A stretch of DNA of 43,276 bases from Gammaproteobacteria bacterium (GTDB taxonomy: Bacteria; Pseudomonadota; Gammaproteobacteria; PS1; Pseudothioglobaceae), in the NCBI GenBank assembly GCA_030739975.1, contig JASLYC010000018.1:1-43276 (forward strand), read 5' to 3'. The notes below the pieces were generated by a model. It saw only the letters and a program-made list of their open reading frames with translations, did not search any database and had not been told where the DNA came from. Both the position numbers and the translations under genes were made by a program. Below are positions 34,031 through 43,276 of this stretch, piece after piece (within the stretch, counting starts at the first letter, position 1; each line of letters begins with the position of its first letter).

Positions 34031-35107
34031 ATGAAGCCAATTCATAAAATTACTAGAAGAAAATCAAAACAAATTTTTGTTGGAGATGTCGCTGTAGGTG
34101 GAGACGCTCCAATTTCAGTTCAAAGTATGACTAACACAAATACTTGTGATATTGACTCTACTGTTAGCCAAATTAATGCAATAGCTAGTGCAGGTGCCGA
34201 TATGGTCCGTGTATCTGTACCCACAATGGATGCTGCAGAGTCTTTTAAAGAAATAAAAAAACTGTCAAATATTCCTATTATTGCAGACATACATTTTGAT
34301 TATAAAATTGCTCTAAAGGTTGCCAAGTATGGTGCAGACTGTTTACGAATTAATCCAGGCAATATAGGCAGAGAAGACCGTATTAAGGAAGTTGTTGAAT
34401 CTGCAAAAGACAACAATATACCTATACGAATAGGTGTTAATGCTGGATCATTAGAGAAAGATTTACAGAAAAAATATATTGAGCCAACTCCAGAAGCAAT
34501 GGTAGAGTCTGCTTTTAGACATATTGATATATTGAACAGGCTAAACTTTGATAACTATAAGTTGTCTCTGAAAGCTTCAGATGTTTTTATGACAGTATTT
34601 GCATATAGACAGTTATCCTCACAAATAGATAACCCTCTACACTTGGGAATTACAGAGGCTGGTTCATTTCGTTCTGGTACTGTTAAATCTTCTATTGGCT
34701 TAGGTATGTTACTTGCAGATGGGATAGGAGATACAATACGTGTATCTTTGGCGTCTGACCCGGTAAATGAAGTTAAGGTAGGTTTTGACATATTGAAGTC
34801 CCTTAATTTGCGAAAAAAAGGGGTAAATTTGATTGCCTGCCCGTCATGCTCTAGGCAGAAATTTGATGTTATCTCTGTAGTTAATGAACTTGAATCCAGA
34901 CTAGAAGATATAACCGAGCCTATAGATGTGGCAGTTATTGGTTGTGTTGTTAATGGCCCTGGAGAAGCAAAAGAGGTCTCTATTGGTTTAACTGGAGGTA
35001 GTCCAAATCTTCTTTATGTTGACGGCAAGACCCATTCAAAAATTAGCAATAAATCTTTAGTTGATGAACTTGAAAAACAAATTAGAGGAAAGATTAATAC
35101 CTTCTAA
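34031..35107 (+). CDS. ispG: 4-hydroxy-3-methylbut-2-enyl diphosphate synthase (flavodoxin)
   Basis: IspG converts MEcPP to HMBPP in the MEP isoprenoid pathway using a [4Fe-4S] cluster. Of 358 aa, the TIM-barrel part begins [21 protein letters not shown]. Cluster ligands are [10 protein letters not shown] (two Cys) and [12 protein letters not shown] (third Cys plus conserved Glu). RINPGNIG is another signature. The 3' end overlaps the convergent DUF2062 gene by 14 bp. dxs, the first enzyme of the pathway, lies just beyond. Confidence 0.97.
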   Translation: MKPIHKITRRKSKQIFVGDVAVGGDAPISVQSMTNTNTCDIDSTVSQINAIASAGADMVRVSVPTMDAAESFKEIKKLSNIPIIADIHFDYKIALKVAKYGADCLRINPGNIGREDRIKEVVESAKDNNIPIRIGVNAGSLEKDLQKKYIEPTPEAMVESAFRHIDILNRLNFDNYKLSLKASDVFMTVFAYRQLSSQIDNPLHLGITEAGSFRSGTVKSSIGLGMLLADGIGDTIRVSLASDPVNEVKVGFDILKSLNLRKKGVNLIACPSCSRQKFDVISVVNELESRLEDITEPIDVAVIGCVVNGPGEAKEVSIGLTGGSPNLLYVDGKTHSKISNKSLVDELEKQIRGKINTF

Positions 35108-35633
35108 GTTTTCTTTTATTGCGCATATTTCTGTAAATTAATTGTACTATCCAATATCCAAGCAATGAACCTATAATTGAGAATAACAGATTTCCAAGTA
35201 AGAATGGCTGCCAAATAGGACCAAATACTTCGCCAACTCTATTTAACATTTCTAATATGTCACCCTTACCTTGGTACACATATTGGATAGATTGCATAAA
35301 GTTTTTTTCAATTGGAGTGTCCAATATCATGGCACCCAGTTTATATGCTAAATAGAAGATAAATGGCATTGTTATAGGATTAGAAATCCATACTAAAGCT
35401 ATAGATATTGGCAGGTTTGCTGAAAATATTATTGCACTTGGTGCTGCGATAAGCATTTGAAATGGTACTGGAATAAATGTGCAAAATAGACCAACAGCAA
35501 ATGCCTTAGATATTGAGCGTCTATTAAAATTCCAAAGACTAGGGTCATGTAGATGCTTAGAAAGCCAGCCCAGATTTTTATGGCTTTTTATTTCTGAGGC
35601 CTTTGGGCTAAATCTTTTTAGGGTTTTTTTCAT
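35094..35633 (-). CDS. DUF2062 membrane protein
   Basis: A 179-aa protein with the DUF2062 layout. The N-terminus is basic and soluble ([14 protein letters not shown]...), then [30 protein letters not shown] starts the membrane part, with hydrophobic stretches at about 45-70, 75-100 and 140-168. [19 protein letters not shown] is the most typical block. Function of the family is unknown. The ATG overlaps the dxs stop (4 bp), so it is coupled to dxs, and it converges on ispG. Confidence 0.85.
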   Translation of the reverse strand: MKKTLKRFSPKASEIKSHKNLGWLSKHLHDPSLWNFNRRSISKAFAVGLFCTFIPVPFQMLIAAPSAIIFSANLPISIALVWISNPITMPFIFYLAYKLGAMILDTPIEKNFMQSIQYVYQGKGDILEMLNRVGEVFGPIWQPFLLGNLLFSIIGSLLGYWIVQLIYRNMRNKRKLRRY

Positions 35634-37432
35634 TTTTCTGCAGCATTTACTATAGTTTCAGAGTTAATTCCATACAAAGCGTAAAGTTCATTTTGGGTTC
35701 CTTGCTCACTGAACTCGTCTGGAAGACCAAGAATAGTTAACGGTGTTTTTATGTTGTTCCTCTGTAAGCATTCACTAATCGCACTTCCAGCTCCTCCACT
35801 AACTACATTATCTTCAATGGAAATCAGTCTTTCGTGATTTAAAGATAATTCTTTAATTAATTTTTCATCTAAAGGCTTAATAAATCTCATATCAACAAGA
35901 GTTGCATTTATTTTTTCTGCTGCAATCAATGCCTCTTGCATAGTCGTTCCGAAAGATAAAATGGCATTTTTTACACCTTTTTTGATGATTTTGGCTTTCC
36001 CAATTTCTATTACATCTGAAGACTGGTATTCAGCTTGCTGGGATTGACTTCTTGGGTATCTTACACAGACTGGACCTTCAGTAATAAATGCAGTATTCAG
36101 CATTTTGTACATTTCTTGAGCGTCACTAGGCGCCATAATTACTAAATTTGGAATACACCTTAAAAAGCTTAAGTCAAAACTTCCAGAATGTGTTGCTCCG
36201 TCAGCACCTACTAATCCTGCACGGTCAATTGCAAAAACCACATTAAGATTCTGTAGGGCAATATCATGAATAAGTTGATCGTATCCCCTCTGCAAAAAAG
36301 TAGAATAAATCGCAACAATTGGTTTAAGGCCCTTCGTTGCTATACCGCCAGCAAAAGTTATTGCATGCTGTTCCGCTATACCTACATCGAAGTATTGGTT
36401 AGGGAATTTTTCTACAAATTTCATCATTCCTGAACCCGCAGACATGGCAGGAGTTATAGCTATTAAATGTTTATCATTTGATGCCTTATCGATAAGCCAT
36501 TCTCCGAAAACTTCGCTATAGCTAGGCAAAGACGAGCTACCTGAAGATGATGGAGATATGCCGTGAAACTTTTGTGGGTCTTTCTCAGCAGTTTCCAGCC
36601 CTTGCCCTTTTTTGGTAATCACATGCAGCATTCTTGGGTGGTTTTGGTCTTTGAGGTTTTGTAGAGTTTTAATTAATGAAGATATGTCATGACCATCAAT
36701 AGGGCCAAAATAATTAATCCCAAGCTCTTCAAACAATGTGCCAGGTAATATCATTCCTTTTAAATGCTCTTCTGACCTTTTAGCAAGCTCATGCATTAAT
36801 GGCATTTTCTCTAGAAAACCTAGAGACTTAGATTTCATTGTTGAATACACCTTTCCTGACATTAGTCTGGTTAGATATTTACTCATTGCCCCAACATTTT
36901 TGGAAATACTCATATCGTTATCATTTAAGATAATCAAAATATCTGCATCACTATCGCCTGCATGATTTAGGGCCTCGAAGGACATACCACCAGTTAGAGC
37001 TCCATCACCAATAATAGCTATAGATTTATTGTCTTTGCCTTTTATCTTATTTGCGACTGCAATTCCAAGAGCGCTACTGATAGATGTGCTTGAATGTCCA
37101 GCACCAAAAGCATCATGCTCACTTTCAGAAATTTTGGTAAAGCCTGAGATTCCATCTTTTTGCCTTAAGGTATGCATTCTACTATGCCTACCAGTAAGAA
37201 TTTTATGTGTGTATGCCTGGTGTCCAACGTCAAAAACAAGACTATCTTCAGGTGTATCAAAGACATAATGCAGGGCAATAGTTAGCTCAATGGTTCCAAG
37301 GTTTGGAGCCAAGTGGCCACCTGTTTTTTGGACGTTTTCAATTAAAAACTCACGAATCTCACTCGCTAAAGATTGGAGTTGCTCTATGTCGAGCTTTTTA
37401 ATATCTACTGGTGAATTAATATTTTCGAGCAC
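35630..37432 (-). CDS. dxs: 1-deoxy-D-xylulose-5-phosphate synthase
   Basis: Dxs is the thiamine-diphosphate enzyme that condenses pyruvate and glyceraldehyde-3-phosphate, the first step of the MEP pathway. Length 600 aa (E. coli 620). Visible motifs are DVGHQAYTHKILTGR, GAGHSSTSISSALG, the ThDP/Mg block GDGALTGGMSFEALNHAG followed by ILNDNDMSIS, and the transketolase segment DVGIAEQHAITFAGG. GADGATHSGSFDLSFLRCIP is family-specific. The DUF2062 gene overlaps its end. Confidence 0.97.
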   Translation of the reverse strand: MLENINSPVDIKKLDIEQLQSLASEIREFLIENVQKTGGHLAPNLGTIELTIALHYVFDTPEDSLVFDVGHQAYTHKILTGRHSRMHTLRQKDGISGFTKISESEHDAFGAGHSSTSISSALGIAVANKIKGKDNKSIAIIGDGALTGGMSFEALNHAGDSDADILIILNDNDMSISKNVGAMSKYLTRLMSGKVYSTMKSKSLGFLEKMPLMHELAKRSEEHLKGMILPGTLFEELGINYFGPIDGHDISSLIKTLQNLKDQNHPRMLHVITKKGQGLETAEKDPQKFHGISPSSSGSSSLPSYSEVFGEWLIDKASNDKHLIAITPAMSAGSGMMKFVEKFPNQYFDVGIAEQHAITFAGGIATKGLKPIVAIYSTFLQRGYDQLIHDIALQNLNVVFAIDRAGLVGADGATHSGSFDLSFLRCIPNLVIMAPSDAQEMYKMLNTAFITEGPVCVRYPRSQSQQAEYQSSDVIEIGKAKIIKKGVKNAILSFGTTMQEALIAAEKINATLVDMRFIKPLDEKLIKELSLNHERLISIEDNVVSGGAGSAISECLQRNNIKTPLTILGLPDEFSEQGTQNELYALYGINSETIVNAAEK

Positions 37433-37482
37433 TAACTTGTCTACCTATAAAAAACAACATTATACTTCATAGGGATATTAAA

Positions 37483-38847
37483 TTACCAAGACGGTCTGCG
37501 AATTTTTTTGGTAGAGTCTTTTTGAATGTTTTTACTTTTAATTTTAATTCTTTCATCAAAATTTCTAGCAATAAATCCCAGCTCTGGGTTTATCTCTTGC
37601 ATCGGTATCCATACACGATAGCCACTACCTTTTGCCACCTCTATATCTTCTTTGTGTTCGGTAGTTATTGATTCAACTGTAGTATTAAAACAGCCACTAG
37701 GAAGGATAACTTCAATTGAATCACCAACACTGAATTTATTTTTAGCTTCAATGAACGCCATACCATTTTTATAGTCTAGAATTTCGCCAACAACTTGTTG
37801 CTTGTTTGATCTTGAGTAATTATCAAAGTATGTTTGTAATTCTTCTGGCTGATGGCGACGATAAAAACCATCGGTATAACCCCTATTTGCTAGATTTTCT
37901 AATACACCAAATGCATCAGGATTGAATTCCCTGCCAGCTACAGCATCGTCTATCGCTTGTGAGTATACTTGGGCTGTACGTGCTGCATAGTAGTGAGACT
38001 TAGTGCGACCTTCAATCTTTAATGAATCAATACCCATAGTGGTTAGAGTATGTACATGCTCAATTGCTCTTAGATCTTTCGAATTCATTATATAAGTACC
38101 ATGCTCGTCTTCATAAGCCGGCATTAACTCTCCAGGCCTTCCTTCTTCCTCCAAAAGTACAACCTTGTCTGTTTCATTTTTTATTTCAATCGCTTTAATG
38201 TCGCCTTCAATGGTTTCTTTTGCTTCAGTAACATCATACTTCCAACGACAAGAGTTAGTGCAAGAGCCTTGATTGGGATCTCTATGGTTGAAATATCCAG
38301 ATAAAAGACATCTTCCAGAATAAGCAATACATAATGCGCCATGAACAAACACTTCAAGCTCTATATCTTGACATTCCTGACGGATTTCTTTGATCTCATC
38401 TAGGGATAGTTCACGAGAAAGAATAATGCGACTAATTCCTGAACTTTTCCAGAATTTTACTGTTGCGTAATTGATGGTATTGGCTTGCACAGATAAATGT
38501 ATCACTTGATCAGGAAATTTCTCTTTGACCATCATAATAAGTCCAGGATCTGCCATAATAAGGGCGTCAGGACTAAGCTCAATTATTGGCTCAATGTCCT
38601 TCATATAGGTTTTAATTTTGCTATTATGAGGGATAATATTTGAGGCAACAAAGAATTTTTTATCGCTCTTGTGCGCCTCTATAATCCCCTTTTTTAGGGT
38701 ATCAAAATCAAATGAGTTATTTCTAACTCGTAAACTATATCTGGGTTGACCAGCATAAACTGCATCAGCACCATATGCGTATGCATAATGCATATGTTTT
38801 AAACTTCCTGCTGGCGAAAGTAGTTCTGGTCTATTCATGAAATGCAT
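37483..38847 (-). CDS. trhP: tRNA 5-hydroxyuridine synthase TrhP (YegQ, U32 family)
   Basis: A 454-aa U32 protein closely resembling E. coli YegQ/TrhP, which uses prephenate-linked chemistry to hydroxylate U34 of certain tRNAs. MNRPELLSPAGSLKHMHYAY and VYAGQPRYSLRVRNN open the protein. The Fe-S cysteines lie in ALCIAYSGRCLLSGY and GSCTNSCRW. EDEHGTYIMNSKDLRAIEHV and SLKIEGRTKSHYYAARTAQVY follow. Two start codons (38847 and 38838) are possible; the second matches the YegQ N-terminus better. Confidence 0.93.
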   Translation of the reverse strand: MHFMNRPELLSPAGSLKHMHYAYAYGADAVYAGQPRYSLRVRNNSFDFDTLKKGIIEAHKSDKKFFVASNIIPHNSKIKTYMKDIEPIIELSPDALIMADPGLIMMVKEKFPDQVIHLSVQANTINYATVKFWKSSGISRIILSRELSLDEIKEIRQECQDIELEVFVHGALCIAYSGRCLLSGYFNHRDPNQGSCTNSCRWKYDVTEAKETIEGDIKAIEIKNETDKVVLLEEEGRPGELMPAYEDEHGTYIMNSKDLRAIEHVHTLTTMGIDSLKIEGRTKSHYYAARTAQVYSQAIDDAVAGREFNPDAFGVLENLANRGYTDGFYRRHQPEELQTYFDNYSRSNKQQVVGEILDYKNGMAFIEAKNKFSVGDSIEVILPSGCFNTTVESITTEHKEDIEVAKGSGYRVWIPMQEINPELGFIARNFDERIKIKSKNIQKDSTKKIRRPSW

Positions 38848-38894
38848 TTTATCACGAGAGGCCTGTAAATACCCTCATGTATAATGTCCATTCC

Positions 38895-39488
38895 ATGTAT
38901 TTAAGAAGCGACATAACAAGATTAAAAGAAGATTTAACTATTAATGCTAAATTGCTAGGTCACGAGTTAATCCTGAAAACTAGATGGGGTGTTTTTAGCC
39001 CTAGAGCTATAGATGAGGGGACTTTGCTGTTTATGAAGTATCTAGACATAAATGAGCATGATAAGTGCCTAGATTTAGGATGCGGATATGGACCAATTGG
39101 GTTGGCGGTAGCTAAGTCTTGTAAGAATGGTGAGGTACACATGGTTGATAAGGATTTTGTTGCAATTGAGCTATCAATTATCAATGCAAAATTAAATAAA
39201 ATTAATAATGCCCATGCTTACTTGTCAGATGCATTTTTAAATGTAAATAAAAAAGAATACTTTGACCAGGTATTGTCTAATGTGCCTGCCAAAGTAGGAA
39301 GAGAGCAGTTAAGTATTATTTTGTATGATGCTTACGATTCGCTTAAGCCAGGGGGCAAGATTACCTTTGTTACAATTAATGGTTTAAGAGATTTTGTAAA
39401 AAATAACTTTAGGTCAGTTTTTGGAAACTACAAGAAACTCAAGCAAGGACAAAAGTACACTATATCTCAGGCTACTAAAGTGCAGTAA
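38895..39488 (+). CDS. Class I SAM-dependent methyltransferase (RsmC/RlmG-like fold)
   Basis: A methyltransferase of 197 aa from this start (203 from the upstream ATG at 38877; neither has a clear ribosome-binding site). The C-terminal-type MTS domain is visible: KTRWGVFSPRAIDEGTLLF, SAM motif I LDLGCGYGPIGLAVAKSC, and an acidic motif II at VDKDFVAIE. The NPPF/NPPH motif of RsmC-type guanine methyltransferases is replaced by SNVPAK. The N-terminal pseudo-MTase half of RsmC is absent. The target (rRNA or other) cannot be assigned. It is divergent from trhP. Confidence 0.8.
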   Translation: MYLRSDITRLKEDLTINAKLLGHELILKTRWGVFSPRAIDEGTLLFMKYLDINEHDKCLDLGCGYGPIGLAVAKSCKNGEVHMVDKDFVAIELSIINAKLNKINNAHAYLSDAFLNVNKKEYFDQVLSNVPAKVGREQLSIILYDAYDSLKPGGKITFVTINGLRDFVKNNFRSVFGNYKKLKQGQKYTISQATKVQ

Positions 39489-39558
39489 TATAAAATATGA
39501 AGCATAATAAGAGTAAAATGTTAAGCTATTTTTAAACAGATTAATTGGAGTATTAATA

Positions 39559-39888
39559 ATGGATGTAATGGAAAAAATTCAACAGCAAGTAGATAGTGCT
39601 GCGATAGTTATATATATGAAAGGAACACCGCAATTTCCACAGTGTGGTTTTTCTGCAAGAGCTGCACAAACTCTAGCTTCCACCGGGGTTGAATTTGCTT
39701 ACGTAAATATTTTTGAAGACCAAGAGGTATTCCAAAGCCTTCCAGAATTTGCAGATTGGCCAACTTTTCCACAAATTTACTTTAATTCAGAGTTAGTAGG
39801 GGGTGGAGATATCATTATTGAGATGGCTGAAATGAATAGTCTCAAAGGTGCCATGGAAGAAGCTGTAGAGAAATTTAATAGCAATTAA
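39559..39888 (+). CDS. grxD: Monothiol glutaredoxin (Grx4/GrxD)
   Basis: A 109-aa CGFS-type glutaredoxin that carries [2Fe-2S] clusters with glutathione and takes part in Fe-S delivery. The active site is QFPQCGFSARAAQ (about residues 26-38), followed by WPTFPQIYF with the cis-Pro and VGGGDIIIEM glutathione-binding block. AATTGGAG precedes the ATG. Length equals the family norm. It converges on the YgjP gene with a 3-bp gap. Confidence 0.97.
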   Translation: MDVMEKIQQQVDSAAIVIYMKGTPQFPQCGFSARAAQTLASTGVEFAYVNIFEDQEVFQSLPEFADWPTFPQIYFNSELVGGGDIIIEMAEMNSLKGAMEEAVEKFNSN

Positions 39889-39891
39889 GCG

Positions 39892-40572
39892 TTATAAGCT
39901 ATGAAGTTTATAGCCGTTCTCTTTTAGCCACTTTATACTGTTCTTATATTCAGGCAATATACTGGCAACTAAAGCCCAAAACATCTTTGAATGGTTCTTA
40001 TATACTGTATGAGCTAGCTCATGCACAATGACGTAGTCAATTACAGCTACAGGAGCCATTATTAATAGATAGTTAAGGTTTATGTTGTTTTCTTTACTGC
40101 ATGAACCCCACAAGGTTTTCTGAGCCTTTATTCTAACCTTATTGTATTTAAGCTGGAAAGTATCAGCATAATAGTTGAGCCTTGGAATTGCTATTTTTGT
40201 GAATGCAGATTTATACCACTTCAAGAAATCTTCTTTATCGCCTATAGAAGAAATAAATGATTTACCATCAAATAGCAATGCTTTGATTTGTTTAGATAAA
40301 ATTAGAGGATAGAGATTTCCAAGGTATAAAAAATCTTCATTTTCAATATATCTATGTTTTGAGACAATATTTGACTGCGATAATGCAATCTTATTGTTTA
40401 TCCATTCAGACTTTTCACAAATAAATTTTTCAATCTCCTTGTTGCTTAATCTATGGGGGCTACGAACTATTAGTTGTGCTTTCTTGTTAATTTGAAGGCT
40501 AAGAGTTTTTCTCTTTGAGCGAACTAGCTTGTATTTAATGTTTTGATTATTAGTCAATCCAAGACCTTGCAT
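39892..40572 (-). CDS. YgjP-type zinc metallopeptidase (SprT-like, DUF45)
   Basis: A 226-aa predicted metal-dependent hydrolase of the YgjP/WLM group. The zinc motif HELAH lies in [20 protein letters not shown], with the third ligand probably the later His. The N-terminal part is rich in basic beta-strands ([21 protein letters not shown]), typical of the family. [22 protein letters not shown] is the conserved preceding block. The start at ATG 40572 is preferred over the track's TTG; it overlaps purL by 23 bp. Physiological substrate unknown. Confidence 0.85.
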   Translation of the reverse strand: MQGLGLTNNQNIKYKLVRSKRKTLSLQINKKAQLIVRSPHRLSNKEIEKFICEKSEWINNKIALSQSNIVSKHRYIENEDFLYLGNLYPLILSKQIKALLFDGKSFISSIGDKEDFLKWYKSAFTKIAIPRLNYYADTFQLKYNKVRIKAQKTLWGSCSKENNINLNYLLIMAPVAVIDYVIVHELAHTVYKNHSKMFWALVASILPEYKNSIKWLKENGYKLHSL

Positions 40573-43276
40573 TTTCAAACATTCTCATCCAAGGGCTACG
40601 TTCATCCCAGCCATCAGGGTGCCAGGAGTTTTGTACGGCCCTAAAAACTCTTTCAGGGTGTGGCATCATAATAGTAACTTGTCCTGAGTCATTACAAACC
40701 CCAGCAATAGCATTTTCTGAGCCATTTGGATTGTGGGGATATTGCTGAGTAGAGTTACCAAAATGGTCAACATATTTGAGAGCTAAATTACTGTCAGATT
40801 GATTGGCGTTAAATTTTACTCTTCCCTCACCGTGAGCTATTGCAATAGGCATTATTGAACCAGCCATATCCTTTAGAAAAATAGATTTTGATTTCTGAAC
40901 TTTTACAGACGAAAAGCGTGCCTCGAATTGTTCTGATTTGTTACGGTTAAAGGTAGGCCAGTTATCAGATCCAGGAATGATATCGGTTATATTAGACATC
41001 ATCTGGCAACCGTTACATATTCCCAGTGCGAAGCTGTCAGAACGATCAAAGAAAGCACTAAAGTCATCTTTAGCTCTGTTGTTGTATAGTATAGAGTTTG
41101 CCCAACCTCTACCTGCACCCAAAACATCCCCATAAGAGAATCCACCACAAGCAACTAGACCATTGAATTGCTTGAGTGAAGTGCGGCCTGAGAGTATATC
41201 GCTCATATGTACATCAACTGCTTCGAATTCAGCCTTAGAGAATGCAGCGGCCATTTCAATCTGACCGTTAATCCCTTGCTCTCTGAGTACAGCTATTCTT
41301 GGCTTTATTTTTGTTTTTATATATGGTGAAACAATTGACTCATTTATGTCAAAAGATAGAGCAGTCTTTATGCCTTTAGTATCTTCTGATACTCCAGTGA
41401 ATTCCTGCTCAGCACATTCTGGATTGTCCCTCAGTCTGGCAATTTCGTAGGAGGTTGATGACCATATTGATTGTAATTCAGAGCGTTTAGCTTGATATAC
41501 TAACTTTTTGTTTGATTTAATAATAATTTCGTCAGTATCATTTATTGTTGCTATTTTTCTTGTACAGGCTAACAAACCAACATCTGAAAGCATACTAAGT
41601 ACAGTCTTTTTGTTTTCATTATCAACCTGAATAACACACCCAAGTTCTTCATTGAAGAGTTCAGTTATAGCATCCTCACTGACATCTATTGTAAGACCAA
41701 GATGAGAGCAAAAGGCCATTTCTAATAATGTTACAATCGCACCACCATCACTCCTATCGTGGTACGAGCTTATTAGGTTTTTTTTATTAAATAGGTTAAT
41801 AATAGAGAAAAAGCTACTAAATAGTCTGCTGTCATCTAAATTAGGCGCTATATCGCCAACCTGATTATATACTTGGGCGAGACATGAACCTCCCATCCTA
41901 TTCTTCTTAAAACCCAAGTCAATTAATAGTAGCTCTGACCCTTTGATGTTTTTGAGCAAGGGTGTTTTTTGTAATCTGGCGTCTGGAGTTTTGGAGAATG
42001 CACTAATAATAAGTGACAATGGTGCTGTTACAGATTTGCTTTTACCTTCTTCAAGCCAAGAACTCTTCATTGACATTGAGTCCTTGCCTACCGGTACAGT
42101 TAAACCAAGTTCAGGGCATAGTTCCATTCCAACAGCCTCAACAGCATCAAATAGTTTGGCATCTTCGCCAGGGTGGCCACTAGCAGCCATCCAGTTAGCT
42201 GATAGACTAATGTCTTTTATGTCTTCAATATATGCCGATAACATGTTTGTAAGTGATTCACCAATACTCATTCTTGCTGCAGACTTAGCATCACAAAGCG
42301 CTACTGGAGTTTTTTCTCCTATAGACATAACTTCACCCTGATAGCCAATATAGTCTGCTAAAGATATAGCACAGTCAGATACTGGGACTTGCCAAGGGCC
42401 AACAAGCTGATCCCTAGCGACCATTCCTGTGACTGAACGATCCCCTATAGTTATAAGAAAGTTTTTGCTAGCAACTGTAGGTAGTTTAAGTATGCGTTTA
42501 ATTGCCCCATCTATTGTAATTTTTGATGTATCTAGTGAGGCTAATTCATTATTAATAGAAACTGCAACTTTGTTGGTCTTTGGAGGGTCGCCTAAAAGAA
42601 CCTTCATTGGCATATCTATAGGCCTATCTTTGAAATAATCGTCCGTTAAAATTAAGTCCTGGTTTTCAGTAGCAGTTCCTAATACTGCGAATGGAGCCCT
42701 TGCTCTCTTACAAATTTTTGAAAAAACATCTATGTTTTCTTCTTCAATTGCTAATACATAGCGTTCTTGTGATTCGTTACACCAAACTTCAAGTGGAGAC
42801 ATCTGTCTGTCGTCGTTAGGCACCATTCTTAATTCAAATATACCGCCCCTGTTTGAGTCATTTACTAGTTCTGGTAGACCATTAGATAAGCCACCTGCAC
42901 CAATATCATGGATAGAAACGATTGGGTTATTGTTACCCATATTGATACAGCTATCAATAACTTCTTGAGCTCTTCTTTGCATTTCAGGATTTGCTCGCTG
43001 AACTGAAGCAAAATCAAGGTCTTCACTCTGTTCACCACTACCCACTGATGAAGCTGCACCTCCACCTAAACCAATTAGCATTGCAGGACCTCCTAATACA
43101 ACCAACTTGCAACCGACCGGTATCTCACCTTTTTTGATGTGTTGTTCTTGTATATGTCCCATACCACCGGCAAGCATAATAGGCTTGTGGTATCCACGCA
43201 CATCACCATCATTCGATAGCTGTTCGTAGGTTCTAAAGTATCCCAAAGTATTAGGTCGACCAAACTCGTTGTTAAA
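40550..43276 (-). CDS. purL: Phosphoribosylformylglycinamidine synthase PurL, C-terminal part
   Basis: The last 908 residues of the large single-chain FGAM synthase of purine synthesis; the frame is open to the right edge (full gammaproteobacterial proteins are about 1290 aa). The edge reads [19 protein letters not shown], continuing upstream of the track's TTG start. [20 protein letters not shown] and [20 protein letters not shown] belong to the synthetase domains. [20 protein letters not shown] and [12 protein letters not shown] follow. The C-terminal glutamine amidotransferase has its nucleophile in [13 protein letters not shown] and the His/Glu pair in [10 protein letters not shown]. The adjacent YgjP gene is coupled to its end. 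Confidence 0.97.
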   Translation of the reverse strand, partial: FNNEFGRPNTLGYFRTYEQLSNDGDVRGYHKPIMLAGGMGHIQEQHIKKGEIPVGCKLVVLGGPAMLIGLGGGAASSVGSGEQSEDLDFASVQRANPEMQRRAQEVIDSCINMGNNNPIVSIHDIGAGGLSNGLPELVNDSNRGGIFELRMVPNDDRQMSPLEVWCNESQERYVLAIEEENIDVFSKICKRARAPFAVLGTATENQDLILTDDYFKDRPIDMPMKVLLGDPPKTNKVAVSINNELASLDTSKITIDGAIKRILKLPTVASKNFLITIGDRSVTGMVARDQLVGPWQVPVSDCAISLADYIGYQGEVMSIGEKTPVALCDAKSAARMSIGESLTNMLSAYIEDIKDISLSANWMAASGHPGEDAKLFDAVEAVGMELCPELGLTVPVGKDSMSMKSSWLEEGKSKSVTAPLSLIISAFSKTPDARLQKTPLLKNIKGSELLLIDLGFKKNRMGGSCLAQVYNQVGDIAPNLDDSRLFSSFFSIINLFNKKNLISSYHDRSDGGAIVTLLEMAFCSHLGLTIDVSEDAITELFNEELGCVIQVDNENKKTVLSMLSDVGLLACTRKIATINDTDEIIIKSNKKLVYQAKRSELQSIWSSTSYEIARLRDNPECAEQEFTGVSEDTKGIKTALSFDINESIVSPYIKTKIKPRIAVLREQGINGQIEMAAAFSKAEFEAVDVHMSDILSGRTSLKQFNGLVACGGFSYGDVLGAGRGWANSILYNNRAKDDFSAFFDRSDSFALGICNGCQMMSNITDIIPGSDNWPTFNRNKSEQFEARFSSVKVQKSKSIFLKDMAGSIMPIAIAHGEGRVKFNANQSDSNLALKYVDHFGNSTQQYPHNPNGSENAIAGVCNDSGQVTIMMPHPERVFRAVQNSWHPDGWDERSPWMRMFENARSWID

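Noticed and set aside
41943-42341. 132-aa plus-strand ORF inside purL
   Set aside because: Antisense shadow; purL motifs cover the region without a break.

Overview
The window is a dense, AT-rich bacterial chromosome segment of about 43 kb. I read about 42 protein-coding genes, two of them cut by the window edges (dnaK on the left, purL on the right). I see no tRNA, rRNA, phage, insertion sequence or CRISPR array. Gene content is gammaproteobacterial: RluE, TrhP/YegQ, RatA next to SmpB, the rlmN-ispG neighbourhood, RlmE, IspB, a long single-chain PurL, and a sigma-32-type promoter in front of dnaK. High AT, short spacers, many 4-14 bp overlaps and two exported rhodanese paralogues point to a streamlined marine gammaproteobacterium, possibly of the SUP05/Thioglobus sulfur-oxidiser group. 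That placement is inference.

Layout. 1-3.5 kb (minus): rnd-ppa-rsmD-coaD, then dnaK with its own heat-shock promoter. 3.9-9.4 kb (plus): an NtrY-like kinase, an NtrX-like regulator lacking its AAA+ domain, then TrkA and TrkH for potassium uptake. 9.5-11.9 kb (plus): a two-gene catabolic unit of a diaminopropionate ammonia-lyase-like enzyme and an M24 (ectoine-hydrolase-like) peptidase. 12-15.8 kb (minus): rlmE, ispB and a DinG-type Fe-S helicase. 15.9-21 kb (plus): typA and a stand-alone RND permease. 21-23.7 kb (minus): leuC-leuD-ruvA. 23.8-26 kb (plus): an AsnO-type N-acetylglutaminylglutamine amidotransferase overlapping rnhA.

26.1-29.3 kb (plus) is the most unusual part. Five consecutive genes all encode exported proteins: a 78-aa acidic Cys-containing protein, two near-duplicate rhodaneses, a Sel1-repeat protein and an alpha/beta hydrolase. 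The block carries a palindrome and three terminator-like hairpins, one of them inside the signal-peptide codons of the Sel1 gene. I regard it as a candidate undescribed periplasmic sulfur-related module.

29.3-43.3 kb returns to housekeeping: a ferritin-like DUF455 protein, rluE, ratA / smpB, hupB with a structured leader and possible upstream ORF, ndk, rlmN, a small membrane protein where pilF/rodZ usually lie, ispG converging on DUF2062-dxs, trhP, a methyltransferase, grxD, a YgjP-type zinc peptidase and purL.

Functional themes are osmotic balance (Trk, the NAGGN amidotransferase, possibly ectoine-related catabolism), isoprenoid synthesis (dxs, ispG, ispB), RNA modification (rsmD, rlmE, rluE, rlmN, trhP) and periplasmic sulfur chemistry. 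All calls come from reading the sequence; no database search was run.
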